Assembly: GCA_002700365.1 (NCBI GenBank)
Contig: PADB01000009.1
Span: 271,284 to 335,283, forward strand
Length of the DNA stretch: 64,000 nucleotides
Origin: Kordiimonas sp.
GTDB lineage: Bacteria; Pseudomonadota; Alphaproteobacteria; Sphingomonadales; Emcibacteraceae
Direction of reading: 5' to 3'
Under the pieces are notes generated by a model. That model saw nothing but the letters and a program-made list of their open reading frames with translations, ran no database searches and was not told the origin of the DNA. Below are positions 1 through 8,848 of this stretch, piece by piece. The position numbers and the translations under genes are program-made. Position 1 is the first letter of the stretch. Every line of letters starts with the position of its first letter.

Positions 1-429
1 TCCTTTGCGCATTTTGACAAAGGGCTGTTCCGGCCGCAGGTCCAGCACATATTCACGACGTGTTTTTATATGTGAGAGTGGCCCCAATGCTGGCATTGTT
101 GAAAGCCAGGACCCAAAAGTCAGCAGATTAATCTCTGTCAGCCACTCTTTACGCGCCCATTGCTGTAAAGCTTCCCACACCCCGTGTGAGGGGGCACAAT
201 TTGGCGCTGACGGAATTTCCAACCTTTTGTGTAACCGGCCTTCGCGCAGGATGCCCAAAAAAGAAATTTTTGAAGCACCTTCATTATACTCAAACACATA
301 AGGAACCCCATTCTGCGTTGCCAAATAGGCCCCGTAAGCCCGACTTGCAAACGCGTTTGTGGGGGCCGCCATCTCTAAAGACTTTAATACATCCTGTTCC
401 GGATGTGCTATTGCGGCAAACATATTCAT
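1..429 (-). CDS. FemAB/GNAT-like protein, partial (C-terminal part beyond left edge)
   Basis: An open frame runs leftward off the window, so only about 143 N-terminal residues are visible. The segment near the edge, EYVLDLRPEQPFVKMRKG, resembles the 'hydrophobic-D-L ... K-R-K-G' entry of FemAB/BioF2-like acetyltransferase domains, which act on cell-wall or exopolysaccharide substrates. The first ATG (429) overlaps the TGA of the upstream gene as ATGA. A second in-frame ATG lies at 423 with AAGG six bases before it. Tight coupling to the 426-1607 gene suggests a surface-polysaccharide operon. The family call is inference from a short match. A reader with the left flank should see the second half of the GNAT fold. 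Confidence 0.5.
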   Translation of the reverse strand, partial: MNMFAAIAHPEQDVLKSLEMAAPTNAFASRAYGAYLATQNGVPYVFEYNEGASKISFLGILREGRLHKRLEIPSAPNCAPSHGVWEALQQWARKEWLTEINLLTFGSWLSTMPALGPLSHIKTRREYVLDLRPEQPFVKMRKG

Positions 430-1607
430 CCTTGCGCCTTGCGCAATTCAATTTCTTTCATGTGGGAATCTGCAAAAAATTTCGGGGCCCAATTCAGATA
501 TTGATAAATGCCATAATCTCCATCCACTGGAAAGGCACCCTTAATCCCACCGCGTTCGTCTAAATCCCCTTCCATTTTCTGGGTACGACGAACATAACTG
601 TTGGCTTTAACACCAGCGTCAAAATAACGTGCTTCGCCAGTTAATTCATACAAATAAAACCAGCAATAGGCGACTTGTACAGAACCCGTGAGGCACACCC
701 AGTCAACGGCCGGCGTCCAGTCTGCATACCACCGCCCGGCCAGATAGCCGTCATCTTTCAATTGTGCCAATAGGGCATCTGCCAGTTTTATTGCCGCTGC
801 AAGATAATCGTCCCGCTTCGTCAAACGGTAACCTTCAAGAATACCCCGCAGAACATAACCCAATGTATGGGTTAACGGAGCATCTGGCTGGTCCAGACAA
901 CAATCAGCAAACCAGCCATTGGCCGCCTGCTTCGTCAGGGCCCAGTCCACATTTTTCTGCCCCGCCTCTGCGTAACCCGCATCCGGCACGACACGTGCTG
1001 CTTCGAATAAGCCCCACGAAACATGTGTCTCATAAGCCTTTTCTCCATTGGCGGCAAAGGGCGTTGGATGTTTACGCCAACAACCATCCTCATCCAGAGA
1101 CTGGGCCAACCAGTCTGCTGCATCTCTCATGGCCGGGAGATATTCATCCCCAAAATGACGCACGCCATCGGCAAGCCCGATCAAAATTTGTCCCGTGTTA
1201 AACGTCACAGGGACCACAGGTGTACTGTCAACTTTCCCACCCTGAAAACCGCCGCCGGGCAACTGAATTTTCACCATCCAGTCCAACATCTTCCGCGCAC
1301 GCTCGCGAAAGTCATCCTGATGATAACCCTCCGCATATTTCAGAAATGTCGGGATAATGTACCCTGTGGTTTCAGGATACGATGATGCCCAACCGTTGAT
1401 AAAACTGAAGTCACGGGACACCCCGCCATCATGAGTTAATGAACAATCCTGCGCCCGTGCCATCCATTGCATCGCCGCATCAACAGCCTGCTCTAATGAA
1501 TGATCCCGCTGCGGCAACCCTTTATGGTCCTGACGAATTTCATTTTTTAATCGTTTCGGCAGGTTCTGGGCATGATAAAAAGATTTCAACGCATTGATTA
1601 TAGTCAT
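426..1607 (-). CDS. Alpha/alpha-toroid (prenyltransferase/squalene-cyclase-like repeat) protein
   Basis: This 393-residue protein has no signal peptide. It is built of repeated helical hairpins with Gly/Trp-rich turns, for example QLPGGGFQGG, EDGCWRKH, AANGWFADCC and DDGYLAGRWYADW. That pattern is typical of (alpha/alpha)6 toroids such as terpene-cyclase-like, prenyltransferase or unsaturated glycuronyl hydrolase-like proteins. Such proteins occur in exopolysaccharide loci, and the coupled downstream FemAB-like gene supports that setting. No DxDD motif of squalene cyclases was seen, so a terpene cyclase is unlikely. The catalytic function is not identifiable. A glycan-processing role is inference. 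Confidence 0.55.
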   Translation of the reverse strand: MTIINALKSFYHAQNLPKRLKNEIRQDHKGLPQRDHSLEQAVDAAMQWMARAQDCSLTHDGGVSRDFSFINGWASSYPETTGYIIPTFLKYAEGYHQDDFRERARKMLDWMVKIQLPGGGFQGGKVDSTPVVPVTFNTGQILIGLADGVRHFGDEYLPAMRDAADWLAQSLDEDGCWRKHPTPFAANGEKAYETHVSWGLFEAARVVPDAGYAEAGQKNVDWALTKQAANGWFADCCLDQPDAPLTHTLGYVLRGILEGYRLTKRDDYLAAAIKLADALLAQLKDDGYLAGRWYADWTPAVDWVCLTGSVQVAYCWFYLYELTGEARYFDAGVKANSYVRRTQKMEGDLDERGGIKGAFPVDGDYGIYQYLNWAPKFFADSHMKEIELRKAQG

Positions 1608-1864
1608 ATTTGTCAGTCTTCAGCTTGAGGTCCCTGTCCAGCAATACAGTACAGACAGCATACATTACGATCACAGTTTTCAGCTATAGCCTGCAATTGT
1701 GAAAATAAACTTAAATCACCCCCTGACAGAATTATTTTTTATGCTGCCCCAACCCATTGCGTATTTATCCCGGTCAGACCCGCATCAAAACTATTTTATA
1801 TATTTTTCTGGAACCTATGGGTGATCTGGGCTATGCAAAGACAGTTTTAAGGTCATAGACGTTA

Positions 1865-2350
1865 ATGAAAATCAAAACGCCATATCGGGATTATCGCCGT
1901 TTAGCGATCTCTGCCCCACAACAGAACAGCCGGTGCTTTCTTACCGTACTGCTGTTATTTGCGTTTTTCTTTAACATGGCTGCCTCAATCAGCAGCGCAC
2001 ATGCCACGGCAACGCTGGTTACTGGCACAGATAAAACCCCTTACAACACTAGTTCATCCTTGCAATTCACAGATAACAGCATGGTTATCTGTACCCCGCA
2101 GGGATTAAAGCGGATCACATTTAACGCCGATGGCATTCCAGCCGAACAAAACAGGTCTTTTGACACCAGCCAGTGTCTTTTTTGCCTGCCGTTAAACCAT
2201 GTAGACATGGCGGCAATTGATCTTAACGACCTTCTGACGCAGCCTGCATATTATGGTTCAGGCCCCAAACAAATGTGGCAGAATCAATCAGCCTTAAAAG
2301 CAGATATCGCACGGCAAGCGAGCCCGCGCGCGCCTCCGCACACAGTCTAA
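1865..2350 (+). CDS. DUF2946-like small secreted protein linked to copper uptake
   Basis: The product is 161 residues. A hydrophobic segment at about residues 24-45 (FLTVLLLFAFFFNMAAS) reads as an uncleaved anchor or signal peptide. The core has MVICTPQGLKRI followed by CLFCLP, the pattern of DUF2946 proteins, whose cysteines probably bind metal. The TonB-type copper receptor gene starts 134 bp downstream, which fits a shared role in copper handling. The same frame stays open for 41 more codons after the TAA, up to the receptor's ribosome-binding region (see findings). The ribosome-binding site is weak (AAGG about 12 bases upstream). Confidence 0.6.
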   Translation: MKIKTPYRDYRRLAISAPQQNSRCFLTVLLLFAFFFNMAASISSAHATATLVTGTDKTPYNTSSSLQFTDNSMVICTPQGLKRITFNADGIPAEQNRSFDTSQCLFCLPLNHVDMAAIDLNDLLTQPAYYGSGPKQMWQNQSALKADIARQASPRAPPHTV

Positions 2351-2484
2351 TTCCATACACCCTATAACGGCACTGCCTATTCTACCCTCCAACACGGTAA
2401 AGACCGGGCGTCATATGCAGCATATCAGCCGCAACGTTATGGGATCTCTACACCATATCATTTTACTTTTTTATGAGGACCCAC

Positions 2485-4665
2485 ATGTCACACATGTCGC
2501 CCGCATCTTTACGTGTATCACTGAACGCCTCTCTGGCAACGCCACTTTCTGTCTCTCTGGCCTTTGCCCTGGCCGGGAATCTGGCTCTGACCGCCGTGAT
2601 GCCTGCCCATGCTCAAACCACAATTGTCAGCCCGAAAAACAACCTTTCTGTTACAGAGATGGAAGAACTATATGTTTCCGGGCGGGTTGTTATTAATCCC
2701 ACCTTGTCCACCGCAATCCCCAAAAATGCCAGCACCCGCCCCCCTGCGGACGGCGGGGATTTCCTGCGGTCGCTCCCCGGTATTGACGGCAGCCGCATGG
2801 GAGGACACGGCATTGACCCGGTCATTCGTGGGCAAAGCCGCAGCCAGCTAAATATCATCAATAATGGTGCCTACAGCTTTAATGGCTGCCCTAACCGGAT
2901 GGACCCGCCGACGAGCTATAGCGACATCCAAACCACCGACATCGTCATTGTTCAACGCGGTTATCAATCTGTCCAGCACGGCGCGGGTGGTTCAGGCGGC
3001 ACCGTTATTTTTGAACATAAAGCCCCCACATTCAAAGAAGGAAAATCACTCAAGGCCCAGATCAGCGGCGGTCTGGAAAGCAACGGAGATATCTGGTCTC
3101 TGGCTGGTGATGTTGCTGGTGACATTGGCGTTGGTCATATTCGCGCCACTGGTCATTTGAAAGATGCCGAAAACTATGAAGATGGGCGCGGTGTAGACGT
3201 GCGCTCTGCCTTCAAACAATATGGGGGCAGTCTGGAAACTGGACTAAAGAATGAACAGAACAACGTGGTCATAGGTCTGGAGTATGACAGAATTGAAGAC
3301 GCGTTATTTGCCGGAGCTGGCATGGATTCTCCTGAGTCAGAACGCCTGACTATTCGTGCCAAAGCTGAACATCAATTTGAAGATGCTGGTCTGGTCGAAG
3401 CCCTTCACCTTAATCTCTATCTTTCAGATATTGACCATGTCATGGATAATTTCTCCCTGCGTGATCGCATGATGATGTTCAGGCGTGCGGATACAGAAAG
3501 TCTGTCTTATGGTGGAAAACTGGTTGCCGATCTTGTTCATGATGATGTGAATTTTAATATCGGCACTGATATACAAATTCGGGAAATGGACGGCCTGCGC
3601 ACTGGTAATAACATGACATCGAATATGGATATGTTCTATATCCAGTCCTTTATTATCCCTGATACAAAGATCGAACAGTTTGGCCTTTTTGTTGAAGGGA
3701 CAAAACCAATAAGTGCCGACCTAAAGCTTAAATCCGGTCTGCGTTACGACTATGTCCACGCCTCTCTTGATAAAGCCCATCTACCCTCTACGATGATGAC
3801 TTTCCGCAGTGCCAATGACCTCTATCAAAAATATTACGGTCAGACCGCTCGCAATCAGAATGAACATAATATAAGTGGTCTCTTCCGCCTTGAATACAGC
3901 TTAAGTAATAACGCCACGGCGTATCTGGGGATCAGCCGTTCTACCCGAACCGCCGATGCCACTGAACGGTCGATTGCCAGCGATATGGGCAATGCCCCTA
4001 CCGCAAATAGAAGCTGGGTTGGTAATCCTGATCTTGCCCCGGAAAAGCATTATCAAATTGATGCTGGCTATGGCTTGCGCCAAAGCAACTGGTCTTTCTT
4101 GTTATCAGCCTATTATGACCGTATCGATGACTACATCTTACGTGATACCGCCCGCGGACAAACAGGTGTTCTGGTCGCTGATGGTGCCAACATCTATCGC
4201 AATATTGATGCGACGCTTTGGGGTGTAGAACTGGAAGCCCAGATGAATCTACTGGAAAACCTCCTTATCAGCGGGAACGCGGCCTATACTTACGGACAAA
4301 ATAAAGAATTGGATATTCCACTGGCACAAATTCCGCCACTAAGCGGTAAAGTCAGCCTCGCCTATACACAATCTGTGTGGGAATTAGGGGCGCATCTGCG
4401 TTGGGCCGTAAAACAAACCCGTGTGGACGCCGACGTGCTAACCGGCTCTGGCCGTGATACTGGCAAGACACCCGGTTACGCGGTCATAGACCTGTCCGGC
4501 AAATATCAAGTCACTGAACAGGCTGTCATTCGTCTCGGCATCTCTAATCTGTTTGACAAAACCTACGCCAATCACCTCAACCGGGAAAACCTGAATGACG
4601 GCAGCGTTGTACAGGTGAACGAACCAGGGCGTGCTTTTTACCTAAAAATGCAATTTACGCTTTAA
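2485..4665 (+). CDS. TonB-dependent copper receptor (NosA/OprC type)
   Basis: This 726-residue outer-membrane receptor has a long signal peptide ending near residue 43 (VMPAHA/QT). A plug domain follows, with DFLRSLPGIDGSRMGGHG and the family-typical NGCPNRMDPPTSY stretch. The remainder is a 22-strand barrel ending in FYLKMQFTL. The plug motif distinguishes TonB-copper receptors (NosA/OprC) from siderophore receptors. The ATG at 2485 is preferred over 2473 because GAGGA lies five bases before it. It probably imports copper, for instance for copper enzymes, and works with the DUF2946-like gene upstream. Specificity for copper is inferred from family resemblance. A strong terminator follows at 4786. 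Confidence 0.85.
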   Translation: MSHMSPASLRVSLNASLATPLSVSLAFALAGNLALTAVMPAHAQTTIVSPKNNLSVTEMEELYVSGRVVINPTLSTAIPKNASTRPPADGGDFLRSLPGIDGSRMGGHGIDPVIRGQSRSQLNIINNGAYSFNGCPNRMDPPTSYSDIQTTDIVIVQRGYQSVQHGAGGSGGTVIFEHKAPTFKEGKSLKAQISGGLESNGDIWSLAGDVAGDIGVGHIRATGHLKDAENYEDGRGVDVRSAFKQYGGSLETGLKNEQNNVVIGLEYDRIEDALFAGAGMDSPESERLTIRAKAEHQFEDAGLVEALHLNLYLSDIDHVMDNFSLRDRMMMFRRADTESLSYGGKLVADLVHDDVNFNIGTDIQIREMDGLRTGNNMTSNMDMFYIQSFIIPDTKIEQFGLFVEGTKPISADLKLKSGLRYDYVHASLDKAHLPSTMMTFRSANDLYQKYYGQTARNQNEHNISGLFRLEYSLSNNATAYLGISRSTRTADATERSIASDMGNAPTANRSWVGNPDLAPEKHYQIDAGYGLRQSNWSFLLSAYYDRIDDYILRDTARGQTGVLVADGANIYRNIDATLWGVELEAQMNLLENLLISGNAAYTYGQNKELDIPLAQIPPLSGKVSLAYTQSVWELGAHLRWAVKQTRVDADVLTGSGRDTGKTPGYAVIDLSGKYQVTEQAVIRLGISNLFDKTYANHLNRENLNDGSVVQVNEPGRAFYLKMQFTL

Positions 4666-4684
4666 AGGTTTCTTTCAACAACGT

Positions 4685-4729
4685 GATGGCCGGGCTTATA
4701 CCTCAACGGAAAAAGAGCGCCCGGTCATC
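4685..4729. repeat. Imperfect inverted repeat downstream of the copper receptor
   Basis: Arms at 4685-4695 and 4719-4729 pair over 11 bp with one G-T pair (GATGGCCGGGC against GCCCGGTCATC) around a 23-base loop. It has no T-run, so it is not the terminator, which lies 57 bp further on. It could protect the 3' end of the receptor mRNA. Confidence 0.45.
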
Positions 4730-4785
4730 GCATCATCGGATCTAACTTTGGTCATCCATACGACCCCTCAATGATGACCCGACTC

Positions 4786-4816
4786 AGGCGTGCGTTATAA
4801 TCGCACGCCTTTTTTC
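4786..4816 (+). terminator. Rho-independent terminator of the copper receptor gene
   Basis: A perfect 9-bp stem AGGCGTGCG/CGCACGCCT with a 7-base loop is followed by a run of six T. It ends the rightward DUF2946/TonB transcript before the tRNA gene. Confidence 0.85.
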
Positions 4817-4836
4817 TTATTGCCATGTGCATGCTA

Positions 4837-4865
4837 TTGAATCCCATGACAAAGTCAGGTAAAAG
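4837..4865 (+). promoter_or_regulatory. Candidate sigma-70 promoter of tRNA-Gly
   Basis: TTGAAT at 4837-4842 and TAAAAG at 4860-4865 are separated by 17 bases. This would start transcription about 19 bases before the tRNA 5' end. Both boxes deviate from consensus, so this is a suggestion only. Confidence 0.35.
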
Positions 4866-4890
4866 CCTAGTTCTTGTATGCACACCTTGC

Positions 4891-4964
4891 GCGGGTGTAG
4901 TTCAATGGTAGAACGAAAGCTTCCCAAGCTTTAGACGAGGGTTCGATTCCCTTCACCCGCTCCA
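4891..4964 (+). tRNA. tRNA-Gly (anticodon CCC)
   Basis: The acceptor stem GCGGGTG (4891-4897) pairs with CACCCGC (4954-4960). The anticodon stem AAAGC/GCTTT encloses the loop TTCCCAA, giving anticodon CCC. The T-arm has GGTTCGATTCC. A discriminator T and an encoded CCA (4962-4964) follow. It reads GGG glycine codons. It sits between the terminator of the copper receptor and the convergent ugd gene. Apart from it and its flanking hairpins, 4666-5049 shows nothing coding. Confidence 0.95.
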
Positions 4965-4991
4965 TCTCACCGAGAAATGGATAATTAACAG

Positions 4992-5021
4992 AAAAAGCCG
5001 CCCTGACGAAACAGAGCGGCT
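4992..5021 (-). terminator. Terminator of the pgi-galU-ugd side
   Basis: Read leftward, AGCCGC pairs with GCGGCT across a 14-base loop and is followed by TTTTTC. It lies 28 bp beyond the ugd stop. Confidence 0.65.
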
Positions 5022-5049
5022 CGCATTATTTGTAAATTCTAAAATGTGA

Positions 5050-6351
5050 TTAAGCACCGATCCGCGTGTAGGTAAAGCCCTGATGCACCAGATCGCTTTT
5101 AGCATAAATATTCCGCAGATCGACAATCGCCGGCGTCTTCATCAACGCCTTTACGCGTTGCATATCCAAAGCGCGGAACTGATTCCATTCCGTCACAATC
5201 ACCAATACATCTGCCCCCTCCATGATGTCATAGGCATTTTCACCATAAGTGACATCTGTCAGGTATTTCTCCGCTTCTTTCATGGATTCCGGATCATAGG
5301 CATGAACAGTTGCACCATGTTGCTGCAAAACCGGAATGATGTCCAAACTCGGGCTTTCACGCATATCATCTGTATTCGGCTTGAACGCTAAGCCTAATAA
5401 AGCAATTTTCTTACCTTCGACATTCCCGCCACAGGCAGCGATAATACGCTCTGCCATTTGCACTTTGCGCTGGTCATTCACATTGACTGCGGCTTCTACA
5501 ATTTGTAACGGCACATTTTGGCGCTCACCAGTTCGCAACAACGCCAGCGTATCTTTGGGGAAACAGCTTCCACCATAACCCGGTCCGGCATGTAAAAACT
5601 TACCGCCAATACGCTTATCCAGCCCCATCCCGCGCGCGACATCCTGCACCTCCGCACCCACAGCTTCACACAGGTCAGCCATTTCATTGATAAAACTGAT
5701 CTTTGTCGCAAGGAAGGCATTAGACGCATACTTAATTAATTCCGATGTCTCGCGGGACGTATGCACAATCGGCGTCTCATTAATATAGAGAGGACGATAT
5801 AATTCCCGCAGTACTTCAAAGGCACGCTCCGTCTTGGTGCCAATCACGATCCGGTCCGGGCGCATAAAATCTTCAATCGCAGCCCCCTCACGTAGAAACT
5901 CCGGGTTAGACGCAACATCAAAATCACAGTCGGGACGGCGATTGCGGATTAATTCTTCGATCTCCGCACAAGTGCCCACTGGCACTGTCGATTTGGTCAC
6001 CACAACCGTGTAACCATCAATCAGGTCGGCAATTTCCTCCGCCGCGGCGTAGACAAATGACAGGTCTGCATGTCCATCGCCCCGGCGGCTCGGTGTCCCA
6101 ACCGCAATAAAGACTGCATCGGACTGGGGGACGGCCTCTGCCAGATCTGTCGTAAACGTCAACCGCCCTTCTTTGACGTTTTTTTCCACCAGGTTGTCCA
6201 GGCCCGGTTCATAAATGGGGATGTCGCCTTTTTTTAACGCATCTATTTTCGTCTGGTCTTTATCCACACAGATTATTTCGTGCCCGAATTCTGAAAAACA
6301 TGTTCCAGATACCAATCCGACATAACCTGTACCAACAACTGTTACCCGCAT
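5050..6351 (-). CDS. ugd: UDP-glucose 6-dehydrogenase
   Basis: The enzyme oxidises UDP-glucose to UDP-glucuronate with two NAD+, supplying a precursor for acidic exopolysaccharide. The 433-residue length is normal. The N-terminal Rossmann motif is GTGYVGLVSG (residues 7-16). The catalytic cysteine is C263 in GPGYGGSCFPKD, and K120 in VVVTKSTVPVGT also matches the family. galU ends 3 bp upstream and carries the ribosome-binding site (AAGGATTAGG), so the two genes are co-transcribed. Both serve UDP-sugar synthesis. Confidence 0.95.
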   Translation of the reverse strand: MRVTVVGTGYVGLVSGTCFSEFGHEIICVDKDQTKIDALKKGDIPIYEPGLDNLVEKNVKEGRLTFTTDLAEAVPQSDAVFIAVGTPSRRGDGHADLSFVYAAAEEIADLIDGYTVVVTKSTVPVGTCAEIEELIRNRRPDCDFDVASNPEFLREGAAIEDFMRPDRIVIGTKTERAFEVLRELYRPLYINETPIVHTSRETSELIKYASNAFLATKISFINEMADLCEAVGAEVQDVARGMGLDKRIGGKFLHAGPGYGGSCFPKDTLALLRTGERQNVPLQIVEAAVNVNDQRKVQMAERIIAACGGNVEGKKIALLGLAFKPNTDDMRESPSLDIIPVLQQHGATVHAYDPESMKEAEKYLTDVTYGENAYDIMEGADVLVIVTEWNQFRALDMQRVKALMKTPAIVDLRNIYAKSDLVHQGFTYTRIGA

Positions 6352-6354
6352 AAC

Positions 6355-7242
6355 CTAATCCTTCCCCACGCCCAAACTCTGCATAAACTCGACAAGCGGC
6401 TCTCGCATTTCTGCACGTGCCAATCCAAAAGCAATATTTGCCTTCATATACCCAACCTTATCACCGCAATCAAACCGTGTTCCCGCGTAAGCAAAACCAT
6501 AAAATGGCTGCTGCCCCAATAACTGCGCCATGGCATCTGTTAATTGTATCTCCCCGCCAGCCCCGGTTTGTTTGCGCCCTAAAAATTCAAATATTTCCGG
6601 CATGAGAATATATCTGCCAATTACCGATAATGTTGAAGGTGCCACTTTTGGATCCGGCTTTTCCACCAATCCTTTCACCTCAACCAGTTGGTCCTTTGAC
6701 TCACCGGGCTCTATAATACCGTAACGCGATGTCTGCGCCCGCGGCACATCCATAATGCCCACAATATTTGCCCCGCCACAGGCTTCATAGGCCTCCACCA
6801 TCTGCTGCATACAGGGCACATCCGCCAAAACGAGGTCATCCGGCAATACAACCGCAAAAGGCTCATGGCCGATAAAATGTCTCGCACACCATACCGCATG
6901 GCCCAACCCTAAAGGCCGCTGTTGACGTGTATAAACAAAGTTACCTTCCGGTGGCAACGCGTCAACTAACGCTGAAAGGGGGCCTATCTTTCCCCGGCTT
7001 TCCAATGTCGCTTCCAATTCGTAAGCATGATCGAAATGATCCTCGAGAGCCGACTTATTACGTCCCGTCACAAAAATGATTTCTTCAATACCTGCCGCAA
7101 ACAACTCCTCCACCGCATATTGTATTAAGGGCCGATCAACGACCGTCAGCATTTCTTTCGGCATAGCTTTAGTTGCTGGCAAAAACCGGGTGCCTAACCC
7201 TGCAACGGGGATTACTGCTTTTTTAATGGCGCTTGTCATCAT
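6355..7242 (-). CDS. galU: UTP--glucose-1-phosphate uridylyltransferase
   Basis: It makes UDP-glucose from UTP and glucose-1-phosphate. The nucleotide-binding signature VIPVAGLGTRFLPATKAMPK lies near the N terminus, and the later VEKPDP segment matches the family. The ATG at 7242 (followed by a second ATG) is chosen because AAAAAGG sits five bases before it; an upstream TTG would give five extra residues. The length of 295 residues is typical. It is coupled to ugd downstream and lies about 80 bp from pgi upstream, a compact hexose-phosphate to UDP-glucuronate route. Confidence 0.95.
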   Translation of the reverse strand: MMTSAIKKAVIPVAGLGTRFLPATKAMPKEMLTVVDRPLIQYAVEELFAAGIEEIIFVTGRNKSALEDHFDHAYELEATLESRGKIGPLSALVDALPPEGNFVYTRQQRPLGLGHAVWCARHFIGHEPFAVVLPDDLVLADVPCMQQMVEAYEACGGANIVGIMDVPRAQTSRYGIIEPGESKDQLVEVKGLVEKPDPKVAPSTLSVIGRYILMPEIFEFLGRKQTGAGGEIQLTDAMAQLLGQQPFYGFAYAGTRFDCGDKVGYMKANIAFGLARAEMREPLVEFMQSLGVGKD

Positions 7243-7322
7243 ATCGGCCTTTTTCAACTGTCTTGCGGTCTGATCATTATGTTATGTATATGTACTCATT
7301 AACGGACTGTTTTCTGTAATGG

Positions 7323-8606
7323 TTATAGCTGCCGCCGGCCCCATTCCATATATTGTAACGTCAATTTTTTACCTTCTTCGACGGCCGGTTGGTCAAAGGC
7401 ATTCACGCCGTATAGATGCGCCCCAATAACCGTCTCCAGAATAAAATGCATAATAAGCCCGCCTAGACGTCGCTCATCTAATTCTTTGATTTTCAAATGC
7501 CGTATGGGGCGACCATGGTTCGTAAGGGCTTCAATTGTTGCCCGCACTTCGGCGGCAACAAGATCCCCAACTGTCCGCCCCGCCATATAACCAAGCGATG
7601 GATCAGACGCCAACATCGCATCAATCACCGGCCCAGCCCCCCCTGTATCTGAGGAAATAAATGTATAATATTTATCGTTAGGCCCATCTAAATAGAGCTG
7701 GAGCTGGCTGTGTTGATCTACGGGGCCCAGGGCACGAACTGGCGTCGTCCCCTTTGATTGCTTACCTACACTTTCCGCCCACAATTGCTGGTGCCAACGG
7801 GCAAACATCTCCAAACGGCAGTCATAGGGCATCATCACATTGATATTGCCCCCGTTTTTCTGCTCAGTGTGATAAATTGCCGCAGCCCCCAATACGGCAG
7901 GCACCTCACAGGCCTCTTTGCTCTGAAGTGCATCCTGCAAAACGCTATTCGCACCTTCACGTACCGCCGCAACATCTAATCCGGCTAGGGCTGCGGGTAA
8001 TAACCCGACATTAGATAATATTGAATAGCGGCCACCGATTTCCGCGTCATGGTCCAAAATTGGCAGCCGCCAACGGTTTGCCAGTCGACGCAACGTGCTG
8101 TTGCCTGGTTGTACAATAATTGTAAATGCCTCAGATAATGACTGCCCGGCATTTAAATCACGATACGCCGCCATACAGGCCATTAATTGCGCCAGCGTTT
8201 CCGCTGTATTTCCGGACTTTGAAATCACTAAAAAATGCGTACGGCTGAGATCTAATTCCGCCAATAACGCATCCATCGTATAGGGACCTAAATTATCCGG
8301 GAAATGGATGCGTGGCATGTGATGGTTATGATTGAATCGTTTCTCTTTCAGAGACACCAGCGCTTGCGCCCCTAAACTCGATCCCCCTGTACCCAGTACA
8401 ACGACATCACTGCTTTTAGCTATGATTTCATCTGCATAATTCTGAATTTCTTCCACTGACTGCCCTGGTGCCAATGGCTTTAAATAATTTGGCAGTGTCT
8501 TATTTCCCGCCTTATCCTGAAGCAATTCGATCACTTCATAAGCCGAGGCAAGACATTGCCCTAAAGCGGGCAATTCCGTATTTATTAATCTTTGCGTATA
8601 CACCAT
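7323..8606 (-). CDS. pgi: Glucose-6-phosphate isomerase (short form)
   Basis: It interconverts glucose-6-phosphate and fructose-6-phosphate in the cytosol. Sugar-isomerase (SIS) motifs are seen: VVLGTGGSSLGA at about residues 69-80, ISKSGNTAETL at about 128-138, and ALGPVDQHSQLQLYLDGP with the substrate-binding HSQ. It has 427 residues and so belongs to the shorter bacterial PGI group rather than the ~550-residue type. Its place beside galU and ugd links it to polysaccharide precursor supply. The 242-bp gap upstream, shared with a Wzi-like gene, probably holds divergent promoters. Confidence 0.9.
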   Translation of the reverse strand: MVYTQRLINTELPALGQCLASAYEVIELLQDKAGNKTLPNYLKPLAPGQSVEEIQNYADEIIAKSSDVVVLGTGGSSLGAQALVSLKEKRFNHNHHMPRIHFPDNLGPYTMDALLAELDLSRTHFLVISKSGNTAETLAQLMACMAAYRDLNAGQSLSEAFTIIVQPGNSTLRRLANRWRLPILDHDAEIGGRYSILSNVGLLPAALAGLDVAAVREGANSVLQDALQSKEACEVPAVLGAAAIYHTEQKNGGNINVMMPYDCRLEMFARWHQQLWAESVGKQSKGTTPVRALGPVDQHSQLQLYLDGPNDKYYTFISSDTGGAGPVIDAMLASDPSLGYMAGRTVGDLVAAEVRATIEALTNHGRPIRHLKIKELDERRLGGLIMHFILETVIGAHLYGVNAFDQPAVEEGKKLTLQYMEWGRRQL

Positions 8607-8848
8607 ACAGCATATACCTTTATGCTAAATTGCTTAGAAAATTCAGACCTGAAATTATTATAATTTCCTGATCACGTATATTAATATGTTCTGTCGTGCC
8701 TGCACTATGGCGATAGTTTCTGACATAAATATGAAACTAAAATATCATCTCTAGTTTTCTGCCCCCCTCTATGAGTGAACTGGACATGCCCAAAAAAACA
8801 GCTTAAAGAGTTATCAGTCACTCGGCCATTCTAAATTAAGAGACGGAC

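Noticed and set aside
138..350. Leftward open frame inside the FemAB-like gene
   Set aside because: It is a shifted reading of the coupled FemAB-like frame; the main frame has the better start and motif.
7243..7257. TTG start for galU five codons upstream
   Set aside because: The Shine-Dalgarno AAAAAGG lies after it and points to the ATG at 7242.
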